Shown here: positions 16,791-26,200 of the stretch, piece by piece
Numbering within the stretch: position 1 is the first letter of the stretch
Layout of the letters: the number at the start of each line of letters is the position of its first letter
Assembly (NCBI RefSeq): GCF_022807975.1
Contig: NZ_CP094358.1
Location: forward strand, 2,232,001-2,296,000
DNA from: Abyssalbus ytuae
GTDB lineage: Bacteria; Bacteroidota; Bacteroidia; Flavobacteriales; Flavobacteriaceae
Length of the DNA: 64,000 nt
Direction: 5' to 3'
Notes under the pieces: generated by a model
What the model was told of the DNA's origin: nothing
Seen by the model: only the letters and a program-made list of their open reading frames with translations
Databases searched by the model: none
Program-made: the position numbers and the translations under genes

Positions 16791-17771
16791 ATGAAGCCTC
16801 TATTTTTAATAAGCCTGCTTTTTTCTGTATTCGCCTTTTCTCAAAATATTAATGAAACAGGGAAATTAAGGGCTAACGAAACAAAAGAATATCACCTCGC
16901 TGCCAACCAGGGAGATGATATTGATATTACCCTGGACAAAATTGAAGGAGGTAAACTCAATATATCTTTACATCACTACGAAGGGGAACGCATTTTTATT
17001 GACAAAAAAATAAAAAATTTCTGGACTAAAATTATAGCAGGGCCCAAAGGAGTATATGTGATAAAAGTAGAAAACCCTAATAAAAAAGAAGCTGAATTTA
17101 CTTTAAAAGTAAAAACGGATTCTCACGGGGGTAGTTCTGCTAAATTAGTTTACAAAACCTTCAGCGATACTACTTATAAAGAACCGGTGAAGAGAAAAAA
17201 TAAAATTGAAGTATTGGAGACCAAAACTTTACAAAATGAAAAGTTTTATTTAAACAGCAGATCCAATGCCTATGTGAAAGGTGGCAAAAACAGGGTTTTC
17301 TTTCCCATATACCTGCCTGAAAACACCGTAGAATGGTATTATGTTTTTAGTGCTAGCCGGAATGAGGACGATATAAAAAACACCATAACTTCCTTCAGTT
17401 TGGCTTCCGAACTAACTGGAATTATAAACAATAAACAGTCCTTGGCCGGTTCCGTTTCCAATTTAAGTACACCACCCGGCGCAGATATTTGTGACATATA
17501 CGTGCTGGATGAAGCTAACCTGAAACTGTTTTCCGAAAAAGAAGATTTTGATTATAAAATTGATGCTTCCCGGCAAAATTACAAATCAGGTTTAATACAG
17601 GTTAAAGAAGACTATGGAAGCAAAGTCTACCTGGGAATCAACAATCCTGATAATTTATACGGCATTCATGTGGGAATAGAAGTAGTAGCCATTGTTAAAA
17701 CTAAAAAAGAAATTGAAGAAGATTACCGCGAACCTGTAGTAACCACCCGCCGTATTCCTGTTGCCGAATAA
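16791..17771 (+). CDS. Secreted protein of unknown function
   Basis: A 326-residue exported protein with a signal peptide of about 17 residues (FAFSQ). Residues about 18-108 are a beta-rich segment (ANETKEYHLAANQGDDIDI, GVYVIKVENP) resembling the pre-peptidase C-terminal or beta-sandwich domains that sense or bind at the cell surface. The rest is a charged alpha/beta region I do not recognise. It follows the TonB receptor by 59 bases on the same strand with no terminator between, so it may share the metal-regulated transcript. No catalytic motif is visible. Confidence 0.7.
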   Translation: MKPLFLISLLFSVFAFSQNINETGKLRANETKEYHLAANQGDDIDITLDKIEGGKLNISLHHYEGERIFIDKKIKNFWTKIIAGPKGVYVIKVENPNKKEAEFTLKVKTDSHGGSSAKLVYKTFSDTTYKEPVKRKNKIEVLETKTLQNEKFYLNSRSNAYVKGGKNRVFFPIYLPENTVEWYYVFSASRNEDDIKNTITSFSLASELTGIINNKQSLAGSVSNLSTPPGADICDIYVLDEANLKLFSEKEDFDYKIDASRQNYKSGLIQVKEDYGSKVYLGINNPDNLYGIHVGIEVVAIVKTKKEIEEDYREPVVTTRRIPVAE

Positions 17772-17811
17772 TATTTTAATATTTTTCCGTATTTTATTTT
17801 TCCTTTGTTGA

Positions 17812-18951
17812 ATGATTCATGCAGATTATATAATAACCGGCGGAGGTGCATCCGGATTACTTTTAGCCCACAGGTTTGCTTCTGATCCTTTTTTTGCAGA
17901 AAAATCCATTCTTATCATAGAAAAAGAGGAGAAAAACAGTAATGACCGCACCTGGTGTTTTTGGGAAGCACCCAATGGAGAATTTGATTTTTTAGTTCAC
18001 AAAAAATGGGATGAGGGCATTTTTTCTTCTGAAAATTTTAAAAAAGCCTTTTCATTTTTACCCTACCAGTACAAAATGATCAGAAGTGCCCATTTTTACA
18101 GTTACATACACCAGGAGCTAAAAACCAAAAACAACATAACATTACTAAAAGAATCGGTTATTGATATCCGAAATCAGCAACAAAAAGTCATAGTAAAAAC
18201 CAATAACAATACTTACAGTTGCCATAAATGTTTTAATAGCATCCTCAATACAGAGCCTGTTTTAAATCAAAAAAAATACCCTGTAATTCAACAGCACTTT
18301 TCAGGTTGGTTTATAAAAACTGATAAAGAGTGTTTTGATGAAGATAAAATGACTTTTATGGATTTTAATATCCCGCAAAAAGGCAATACGCGTTTTATGT
18401 ACGTTCTGCCCTTTAATAAAACAGAAGCTTTAGTTGAATATACATTGTTTTCAGAACATTTGCTGCCTGAGAAAACCTATGAAGAGGCTATAAAAAAATA
18501 CCTGGAAAGAGAGGGGATCAAAAATTATCTTATAACTGAAAAAGAAAAGGGAAGTATCCCGATGACTTCATATGAATTTTGGAAAAACAACTCAAAGAAT
18601 ATTATAAACATAGGTACTGCGGGAGGTTGGGCTAAAGCCAGTACAGGCTACACATTTTCAAATACTTTGCATAAAACCAGTCAACTTACAGAGTTTTTAA
18701 AAACAGAAAACGATTTGTCCAAATTCAGCAGAAAAAACAGGTACTGGTATTATGATTTATTGCTTTTGGATATCTTGCACAAAACAAATGCGGCAGGCAG
18801 TACTATATTTTCTTCACTATTTAAAAAAAATGATCCTGCGGAAATTTTAAAGTTTCTCGATGAGAAAACTTCACTCTATAACGATTTTAAAATTATGCTT
18901 AAAGCTCCTGTAAAACCATTTTTAAACGCCCTACTAAAAAGATTGTTTTAA
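17812..18951 (+). CDS. crtY: Lycopene beta-cyclase (CrtY family)
   Basis: A 379-residue flavoprotein that closes the ends of lycopene to make beta-carotene. The dinucleotide-binding loop is GGGASG (10-15). The cyclase signature NDRTWCFWE lies at about residues 44-52, with further family blocks FMDFN and IGTAGGWAKASTGYTF near 265-285. The length is right for bacterial CrtY. It is convergent with a polyprenyl diphosphate synthase only 3 bases away. Both enzymes serve the same carotenoid route, but crtB, crtI and crtZ are not in this window. I take the ATG at 17812 because it lies just before the FAD loop. Confidence 0.92.
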   Translation: MIHADYIITGGGASGLLLAHRFASDPFFAEKSILIIEKEEKNSNDRTWCFWEAPNGEFDFLVHKKWDEGIFSSENFKKAFSFLPYQYKMIRSAHFYSYIHQELKTKNNITLLKESVIDIRNQQQKVIVKTNNNTYSCHKCFNSILNTEPVLNQKKYPVIQQHFSGWFIKTDKECFDEDKMTFMDFNIPQKGNTRFMYVLPFNKTEALVEYTLFSEHLLPEKTYEEAIKKYLEREGIKNYLITEKEKGSIPMTSYEFWKNNSKNIINIGTAGGWAKASTGYTFSNTLHKTSQLTEFLKTENDLSKFSRKNRYWYYDLLLLDILHKTNAAGSTIFSSLFKKNDPAEILKFLDEKTSLYNDFKIMLKAPVKPFLNALLKRLF

Positions 18952-18954
18952 AAG

Positions 18955-19929
18955 CTAAACTGTTCTTCCCATGAGGCTTTCTCCAAAAACCCTTAATGCG
19001 GCTTTTTTGTTTTCAGGAATATTCAATTTATTCAAAACTTCAAAAGCTTTATTCGTATAAGCTTCTATTTCCTTTAAAGTAAGATTGTCTGCTCCGCTAT
19101 TTACCATATATTCCTTAACCGAATTAATTTTATTTTCCGGATTAACAGGAGTAATGGAATATAAATGGAGTAATTGTTTTTTCTCCTCCTCATCCAGCGT
19201 TTCAAATGCTTTTAAATATAAAAATGTCTTTTTGTTTTCAATAATATCACCCCCTATCTGTTTTCCAAAAGTATCTTCATCTCCAAAAGCATCTAAATAA
19301 TCATCTTTCAACTGAAAAGCAATCCCCAGGTTTAAACCAAACTCATATATGGCCTGCATATCCTGTTTCGAAGCATTGGCTACAATAGCCCCCATTTTCA
19401 TTGAAGCTCCTACCAGTACAGCAGTTTTACAAGTAATCATTTTAATATATTCATCGATGGATACATTATCCCTTGTTTCAAAATCAATATCATATTGCTG
19501 TCCCTCACAAACTTCTACGGCTGTTTTACTAAACAATTTTGCCAGTTGTTGGAAAGTTTCAGGTTTATAGTTTTCAAATAACTGATACGCTATTATAAGC
19601 ATTACATCCCCGGATAGTATGCCGGTATTTACATTCCATTTTTCATGAACGGTCTCCTTTCCTCTCCTCAAAGGCGCCTCATCCATAATATCGTCATGTA
19701 CTAAAGAAAAATTATGAAATACCTCAACAGCCAACGCTGCATTGAGGGCTTCTCTATAATCCGTTCCAAATATTTCCGCGGTCATCAGGGTGAGTACAGG
19801 CCTTAACCTCTTTCCTCCCAATCCTAATATATAAACCATAGGCTCATACAAGGTTTCGGGTTTTTTAACGGCAATATTTTTATCAAGATATTTTAAAAAT
19901 TCTTCTCTGTAAAAATCAATGCTGTACAT
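18955..19929 (-). CDS. Polyprenyl diphosphate synthase (FPP/GGPP synthase type)
   Basis: A 324-residue trans-prenyltransferase that joins isopentenyl diphosphate units to allylic diphosphates. The two Mg-binding aspartate motifs are DDIMD (79-83) and DDYLD (209-213). The region GLGGKRLRPVLTLMTA and the RRGKETVHEKWN block are conserved. Chain length (C15, C20 or longer) is set by the residues just before the first motif, here F74-S75. I do not assign it, although neighbouring crtY makes GGPP an attractive product. It is convergent with crtY. No clear promoter motif is seen upstream. Confidence 0.9.
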   Translation of the reverse strand: MYSIDFYREEFLKYLDKNIAVKKPETLYEPMVYILGLGGKRLRPVLTLMTAEIFGTDYREALNAALAVEVFHNFSLVHDDIMDEAPLRRGKETVHEKWNVNTGILSGDVMLIIAYQLFENYKPETFQQLAKLFSKTAVEVCEGQQYDIDFETRDNVSIDEYIKMITCKTAVLVGASMKMGAIVANASKQDMQAIYEFGLNLGIAFQLKDDYLDAFGDEDTFGKQIGGDIIENKKTFLYLKAFETLDEEEKKQLLHLYSITPVNPENKINSVKEYMVNSGADNLTLKEIEAYTNKAFEVLNKLNIPENKKAALRVFGESLMGRTV

Positions 19930-20003
19930 AAACTCAATTTTTAGCTAAAATACCACAATTCACATCTATAAAAGAGAGCTTGTGTTAAAAAATTGTAAAA
20001 CTT

Positions 20004-20045
20004 TGGAAACTTTTTATGTTTTTTGAGTTTCCAGATATATATTTG
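20004..20045 (+). promoter_or_regulatory. Promoter region of the TetR gene with a flanking dyad
   Basis: TATATTTG at 20038-20045 is a full TAnnTTTG -7 match. Just upstream, TGGAAAC (20004-20010) and GTTTCCA (20027-20033) form a 7-base inverted repeat with a 16-base gap, which could be a binding site over the promoter. Confidence 0.45.
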
Positions 20046-20054
20046 CGCCTTATT

Positions 20055-20651
20055 ATGAAAGAAAAAATTATTGAAAAGGCAACCGATTTATTTTTAAATC
20101 TGGGATTTAAAAGTGTAACAATGGACGATATAGCCAATGAAATGGGCATATCGAAAAAAACTATTTATCAGCATTTCGACAATAAAACCGATTTGATACA
20201 AGCCTGTACTTTTTATAAGTTTCTTATTATTTCGCAAGGAATTGACGGTATATGCCAACTAAACAAAAATCCTATTGAAGAATTGTATGAAATAAAAACT
20301 TTTGCTTTAACCCACTTAAAAGATGAAAAACAATCGCCTCATTATCAGTTACAAAAATATTACCCTAAAATATTTAATGAATTAAAATTAAAACAGTACG
20401 AAAAAATGAATACTTGTGTTTGCGGTAATTTACAACGTGGTATTGAACAGGGTTATTACCGTAAAGATGTGAATGTTGATATAATTTCTAAAATTTATTT
20501 TAACGGTATGATGGATTTAAAAAACACAGAAATTTTCCCTCCCCAAAAATATAGTATGCCACTACTTATGGAAACCTATTTGGAGTACCATGTACGGGCT
20601 ATTGCAACTCATAAAGGAATTGAAATATTAAACAACATAATTAATAAGTAA
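20055..20651 (+). CDS. TetR/AcrR-family transcriptional regulator
   Basis: A 198-residue repressor-type protein with an N-terminal helix-turn-helix at about residues 5-50 (VTMDDIANEMGISKKTIYQH) and a divergent helical ligand-binding domain. I chose the ATG at 20055 rather than 20016, because the -7 element at 20038-20045 would put transcription start between them and because the conserved HTH begins right after MKEKIIEKA. It lies 83 bases before a TolC-adaptor-RND operon on the same strand and most likely controls it through the dyad at 20686. Confidence 0.9.
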   Translation: MKEKIIEKATDLFLNLGFKSVTMDDIANEMGISKKTIYQHFDNKTDLIQACTFYKFLIISQGIDGICQLNKNPIEELYEIKTFALTHLKDEKQSPHYQLQKYYPKIFNELKLKQYEKMNTCVCGNLQRGIEQGYYRKDVNVDIISKIYFNGMMDLKNTEIFPPQKYSMPLLMETYLEYHVRAIATHKGIEILNNIINK

Positions 20652-20685
20652 TTACAAGTCATTTTTATTAACAAAAACAACCCAA

Positions 20686-20709
20686 GGTCATTAACTGATG
20701 TAAGTGACC
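20686..20709. promoter_or_regulatory. Putative TetR-type operator before the efflux genes
   Basis: GGTCATTAAC and GTAAGTGACC form an imperfect inverted repeat (8 of 10 positions) around TGAT. Its 24-base span is usual for TetR-family operators. It lies 25 bases before the TolC-like start. Confidence 0.5.
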
Positions 20710-20734
20710 CCCTTAAAACAATTATAATCAGCAC

Positions 20735-22087
20735 ATGAAAAACACATTAACTGCACTGATCTTGCTTATTGCAATTTCAACTTCGGCCCAACAATCTTTT
20801 TCTTTGGAAGAAGCAATTGATTTTGCGCTCGAAAATAACAGAACAGCTATAAACGCTTCCCGCGATATTGATGCTGCCAAAAAACAAAAATGGGAAACCA
20901 CGGCAAGTGGTCTTCCGCAAATAAGTGCAGCTATAGATTATCAAAACTATTTAAAACAACCGGTCTCTTTGATTCCCGCTGAATTTTTCGGAGGAGAACC
21001 GGGTGAATTTGCCGAGGTTACATTTGGTACCAAACAAAATGTAAACGCCGTGGCTACTTTAAATCAGCTAATTTTTGACGGCTCATACCTGGTGGGATTA
21101 CAATCGGCAAAAGTTTTTCTCGAAATATCAAAAAATGCCAAAGTAAAAACAGACCTTGAAGTAAGAAAACAAGTCATTAACGCATATGGAAATGTTTTGC
21201 TGGCTGAAGCGAGCATTGACATTCTTGAAAAAAATAAAGCAACTCTTGAAAAAAATGTTTTTGAAGTTCAGAAAACTTACGAAAACGGATTGGCAGAAGA
21301 AGAATCTGTCGAACAGCTTAAAATAACCCTCGCCGGGGTGGAAAGCAGTTTAAGCAACAACAAAAGATTAAGGGATATTGCTTATAAAATGCTCAATATG
21401 GCCCTGGGCCTAGATATAAATGTACAACTCGAACTTACCGATGACCTTAATAGTTTAACTGCAAAAAACATTATCATTGGCTTAGTTGATACACCGTTTT
21501 TATTAGAAAATAATATTGACTATAAAATTGCCAAAAACGATGAGCGCTCTAAACAATTATTAATGAAATACGAAAAAACAAAAGCACTACCCACCATAAA
21601 TGCATTTTTAAACGGAGGTTACCAGTCTTTTGCAGATGATGATTTTCCCTTTTTAGATAAAGATCAGGAATGGTTTGGCTCTTCAATCTTCGGAGTAAGC
21701 GTAAACATCCCTATTTTCAGTTCTTTGGCCAGAAGCGCACGAACCCAAAGAGCTAAAATTGAATTTGAAAAAGCCAAAACACAATTAACCGACACCGAAC
21801 AACGTATCAAACTTGAGCTTCAAAACGCCCAAAGCAATTACCAGTATGTAGTAGAACAATACGAAACAGCAAAACAAAACCTGGAACTGGCAGAACGCAT
21901 CGAGCAAAAAAACCAGGTAAAATTTTCAGAAGGTATTGCTTCAAGCTTCGACTTAAGGCAGGCTCAAACACAATTATATACCTCCCAGCAGGAATACCTG
22001 CAGGCAATGGTAAATGTAATCAATCAAAAAGCAGAACTTGAAACAATTTTAAACTCAGAACAACTAATTAATCAGGAGCAAGACTAA
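20735..22087 (+). CDS. TolC-family outer-membrane efflux protein
   Basis: A 450-residue outer-membrane channel with a signal peptide of about 18 residues (STSAQ) and two OEP repeats of long alpha helices. The second repeat has the heptad-rich RIKLELQNAQSNYQYVVEQY region and the typical FSEGIASSFDLRQAQTQLY block. It forms the exit duct for the RND pump encoded downstream. It is the first gene after the TetR regulator and is followed by the adaptor gene after 21 bases. Gene order TetR-OMP-adaptor-pump is common in Bacteroidota. Confidence 0.93.
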   Translation: MKNTLTALILLIAISTSAQQSFSLEEAIDFALENNRTAINASRDIDAAKKQKWETTASGLPQISAAIDYQNYLKQPVSLIPAEFFGGEPGEFAEVTFGTKQNVNAVATLNQLIFDGSYLVGLQSAKVFLEISKNAKVKTDLEVRKQVINAYGNVLLAEASIDILEKNKATLEKNVFEVQKTYENGLAEEESVEQLKITLAGVESSLSNNKRLRDIAYKMLNMALGLDINVQLELTDDLNSLTAKNIIIGLVDTPFLLENNIDYKIAKNDERSKQLLMKYEKTKALPTINAFLNGGYQSFADDDFPFLDKDQEWFGSSIFGVSVNIPIFSSLARSARTQRAKIEFEKAKTQLTDTEQRIKLELQNAQSNYQYVVEQYETAKQNLELAERIEQKNQVKFSEGIASSFDLRQAQTQLYTSQQEYLQAMVNVINQKAELETILNSEQLINQEQD

Positions 22088-22108
22088 CTAAAAAACATCC
22101 CGTAAAAA

Positions 22109-23266
22109 ATGAAGAATATAATTTTAATATTAACTGCCTTTGCAATAGTTTCTTGCGGTGGCGGAGAAAAAAATAAATCTATTGAAAAAGTAATTTCCTC
22201 GGGCGATTTATCAGCAATTAAAGCAAAACGAAGTGAATTAGTAGCTAAATACGATGCAGAGCTTGAACAACTGGATGAAGCAATAGAAAAATTAGATACC
22301 ACATCCAAAGCATCGTTAATTACCATTATTACGGCCAAAGACACTTTATTTAATCACTATGTAGAACTGCAAGGAAGCGTAGACACTAAACAAAACATTG
22401 TAATAAATGCCGAATATCCGGGTAACTTATTAAAGGTTTTTGTAAAAGAAGGACAAGCGGTAAAAAAAGGACAGTTACTTGCCAAAATTGACGACGGAGG
22501 GCTAAGTGCCCAACTATCACAATTGCAGGTTCAGGCCGATTTGGCAGAAACCACTTTTGAACGTCAAAAAAGACTGTGGGAGCAAAAAATAGGTTCCGAA
22601 ATTCAATATCTACAAGCCAAATCTCAATTTGAATCTACTCAAAATGCAGTAGCTCAAATCAGAAGCCAGCTTTCCAAAACCAGTGTAGTAGCCCCCTTTT
22701 CAGGCACTATTGATGAAATTATTACCGACCAGGGAAGCAACGTAAGTGCCGGGGTGCCTTTAATGCGCATAGTGAATTTAAATGATATGTATATTGACGT
22801 AGAAGTACCCGAAAAATATCTTGCCAACATTAAAAAAGGTACATCGGTAAAAGTAAACTTTCCTGTTTTAGGCGATACCATCACTTCAAAAGTACGCCAG
22901 GTAAGCAATTATATCAATCCGGGTAACCGTGCTTTTAAGGTTGAAGTAGAAGTGCCTAACCACAAAGGATTAATTAAGCCAAACCTAACAGCCAGGGTAA
23001 GTATTAACGATTATACCAGTGAAAAAGCTATTCTTATACCTCAAAGCATTATTTCCGAAAATGCCGATGGCGAACAATATGCCTATGTGGTAACCGGAAA
23101 AAATACCGACAACATTGCAAAAGCACACAGGGTAATTATAAAAACCGGAAAAACCCAGGGCGATTATATAGAAGTTCTTGAAGGTATAAAAGATGGCGAT
23201 TCGGTTATAAAAGAAGGTGCACGAAGAGTTCATGACAATCAAAAAGTTAAAATTAAAACCCTCTAA
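22109..23266 (+). CDS. RND efflux periplasmic adaptor (HlyD/MFP family) lipoprotein
   Basis: A 385-residue adaptor linking inner-membrane pump and TolC. Lipobox: IVSC at about residues 14-17, so it is lipid-anchored. A coiled segment (25-70, with an extra EKLDTT-type hairpin) precedes the biotinyl-lipoyl half GNLLKVFVKEGQAVKKGQLL. An alpha hairpin follows, then the second lipoyl half (TSVVAPFSGTIDEIITDQGS), a beta barrel, and the membrane-proximal domain. It is only 3 bases from the pump gene, clearly one operon. Confidence 0.94.
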   Translation: MKNIILILTAFAIVSCGGGEKNKSIEKVISSGDLSAIKAKRSELVAKYDAELEQLDEAIEKLDTTSKASLITIITAKDTLFNHYVELQGSVDTKQNIVINAEYPGNLLKVFVKEGQAVKKGQLLAKIDDGGLSAQLSQLQVQADLAETTFERQKRLWEQKIGSEIQYLQAKSQFESTQNAVAQIRSQLSKTSVVAPFSGTIDEIITDQGSNVSAGVPLMRIVNLNDMYIDVEVPEKYLANIKKGTSVKVNFPVLGDTITSKVRQVSNYINPGNRAFKVEVEVPNHKGLIKPNLTARVSINDYTSEKAILIPQSIISENADGEQYAYVVTGKNTDNIAKAHRVIIKTGKTQGDYIEVLEGIKDGDSVIKEGARRVHDNQKVKIKTL

Positions 23267-23269
23267 TAC

Positions 23270-26200
23270 ATGGCAGCACATAAGAAAAAAACAGATAAGG
23301 AGTTTCGCCTGTCATCGTGGGCTATTGACAATAAAACCAATATATATGTAATGATCTTTATTTTCCTTATTATGGGACTCTCGGCATATAACAGCATGCC
23401 CCGGGAAGATTTCCCTGAAATTAAGGAAACTAAAATTTACATAAGTACTCCTTACCCCGGCAATACGGCCGAAGATGTTGAAAAACTTATAACCGATCCG
23501 CTCGAAGACAGGTTAAAAGATTTAAGCAATGTGGTAGAAATACTTTCAACATCACAGGAAGATTATTCAATTATTACCGTTGAGTTTGATGAAAATATTT
23601 CGGTAGACAATGCAAGGCAAAAAGTTAAAGACGAAGTTGACTCTGAAAAAGCTAGTGAAGACTGGCCCGTTTTTAACAATGCCAAGGTTGAACCGAATGT
23701 ATTTGATTTAAATTTTTCGGAAGAAATCCCCATCTTAAACATCAACTTTATTGGTGATTATCCTGTGGAAAAGCTTAAGGAATATGCCGAATACCTTCAG
23801 GATAAAATTGAAGATTTACCCGAAATAAAAAAGGCCGATATACGCGGAGCACAAGAAAAAGAAGTAGAAGTAGCCGTAGATATTTATAAAATGATGGCTG
23901 CCAAAGTAAGTTTTGACGATGTCTTGAACGCCATACGAAACGGGAATGTCACCATGTCAGCAGGAAACTTGATAACCAGCGGACAAAGACGTACCATACG
24001 GGTATTAGGAGAAATAGAAAAACCTTCCGAGCTACAAAACTTCGTGGTAAAATCCGAAGACGGTGCCGTATATCTCAGGGATATTGCTTCAATAAGCTTT
24101 AAAGAAGAAGACAAAACCACCTATGCCAGGGAGTTTGGCAACAACGTGGTAATGCTGGACGTAAAAAAACGTTCTGGTAAAAATATGATCAATGCGACCG
24201 AAAAAATTAAAAAAATAATTGAAGAGGCAAAAGAAGACTATTTCCCACCCAATCTGGAAATAACCACCACAAGTGACCAATCTGAAAAAACCCTTAACCA
24301 GGTAAGCGACCTGGTAAATAATATCATTTTTGGTATTATCCTGGTAGTAACCGTACTAATGTTCTTTTTAGGTTTCCGCAACGCCTTGTTTGTAGGGTTT
24401 GCAATACCCATGTCCATGTTTATGTCTTTTATGATCATACAGGCATTAGGTTACACCCTTAATACCATGATCCTCTTTGGTTTAATCATGGGGCTGGGGA
24501 TGCTGGTTGACAATGGTATTGTAGTGGTAGAAAATGTATACAGGCTCATGGAAGAAGAAGGAATGTCCAGAAAAAAAGCCGCAAAAAAAGGAATCGGTGA
24601 AATTGCATTCCCTATCATTATATCTACAGCCACTACCGTTGCAGCTTTCATACCCCTGGGTATGTGGCCGGGCGTAATGGGCGAGTTCATGATCTTTTTC
24701 CCCATTACCCTGTCAGTAGTATTAGGCTCTTCACTATTTGTTGCCATCTTCATAAACTCTATGCTTGTATCCGAATTTATGGAAACAGGCGAAAAAGTAT
24801 TAACAAGAAAACAACTCATACGCTTAAGTTTGATTCTTGGAATACCCGGAATCCTTATTCTGTTGGTAGGAGGAGAAATGAGAGGCTTAGGTACGTTAAT
24901 GATATTTACAGTCCTTATGTTTTGGGCATACAAGTATATTATAAAAGGCTGGGCTGATAAATTCCAGAGAAAAACGCTTACCTGGATGGAAAGTAAATAT
25001 CAGTCAACATTAAAATATGCCTTAAAAGGATGGCATCCGCGGGGCATTGTTATTGGTACTTTTGTTCTCTTAATAATTGTTTTTATATTGTTTGGAGGTT
25101 CCTTGGGAAGTGGCAGGACCAAAGTAGAATTCTTCCCAGACAATACTCCTAACCAGATTGTTGTTTATATTGAATACCCACAGGGAACAGACATAGAAAA
25201 AACAAATGCCATAACCCTTGACATAGAAAAAAGAGTATATGACATTATTAATGATCCTGAGTATGTAGATGAAAACGGTAAAAATTTTCTTGTAGAATCT
25301 GCGGTATCCCAGGTAGGGGAAGGCGCCGGAAACCCTCAAACCGAAGGCGGATCGGGAGCCGAAATGCCACACAGAGGGAAAATTACTGCCACCATGCGGG
25401 AATACAAATACCGTAAAGGAAAAGACTCCGAATTATTAAGAAAGAAAATTCAGGAAGCCCTTAGAGATGTTTATCCCGGTGTAGCCATCTCGGTAGAAAA
25501 AGATCCTGTGGGCCCACCGGCAGGTTATCCTGTAAATATTGAAATAAAAGGCGATGACTATGATGAACTTATAGCCACCGCCGAAAATATGCGCGACTTT
25601 CTAAATTCACGAAACATACCCGGAATTGAAGAACTTAAGATAGATGTTAATAAAAGAAAACCGGGCATGAAAGTAATGGTAGACAGGGAAAAAGCAGGAG
25701 AACTGGGTGTAGCTGTCGGCCAGGTAAGCAACCAGTTAAGGCGGTCTCTTTTTGGAGAAAAAGCAGGTATTTATAAGGAAGATGGTGAAGATTACGACAT
25801 CAATGTTCGTTTCAGGGAAAAAGACAGGTATAACACCAGTGCCCTGTTCAACCAGAATATTATTTTCAGGGATCAATCCAACGGACAAATAAAAGAAATA
25901 CCGGTTTCGGCTGTTACCACTCAAAAAAACACCTCTTCATTTAGTGCGATAAAACATCGCAACCTAAAAAGAGTGGTATTACTTTATTCAGGTTTAGCCC
26001 CCGGCTTTACCGATGCTGCTGCAGTGGTAGGCCAGATTGAAAAGGAAATGGAAAATTTCAATAAACCTCAAACTGTCGAAATAGACTATACAGGCCAGAT
26101 TGAAGAACAAAACAAGCAAATGTCATTTTTAATGGGAGCCTTCTTTTCAGGTTTAGGCTTAATTATGCTAATTCTTATCTTTCAGTTTAATTCAATATCC

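Noticed and set aside
24451-24933. 160-codon minus-strand frame inside the RND pump gene
   Set aside because: Antisense to a conserved coding region; no recognisable protein features.
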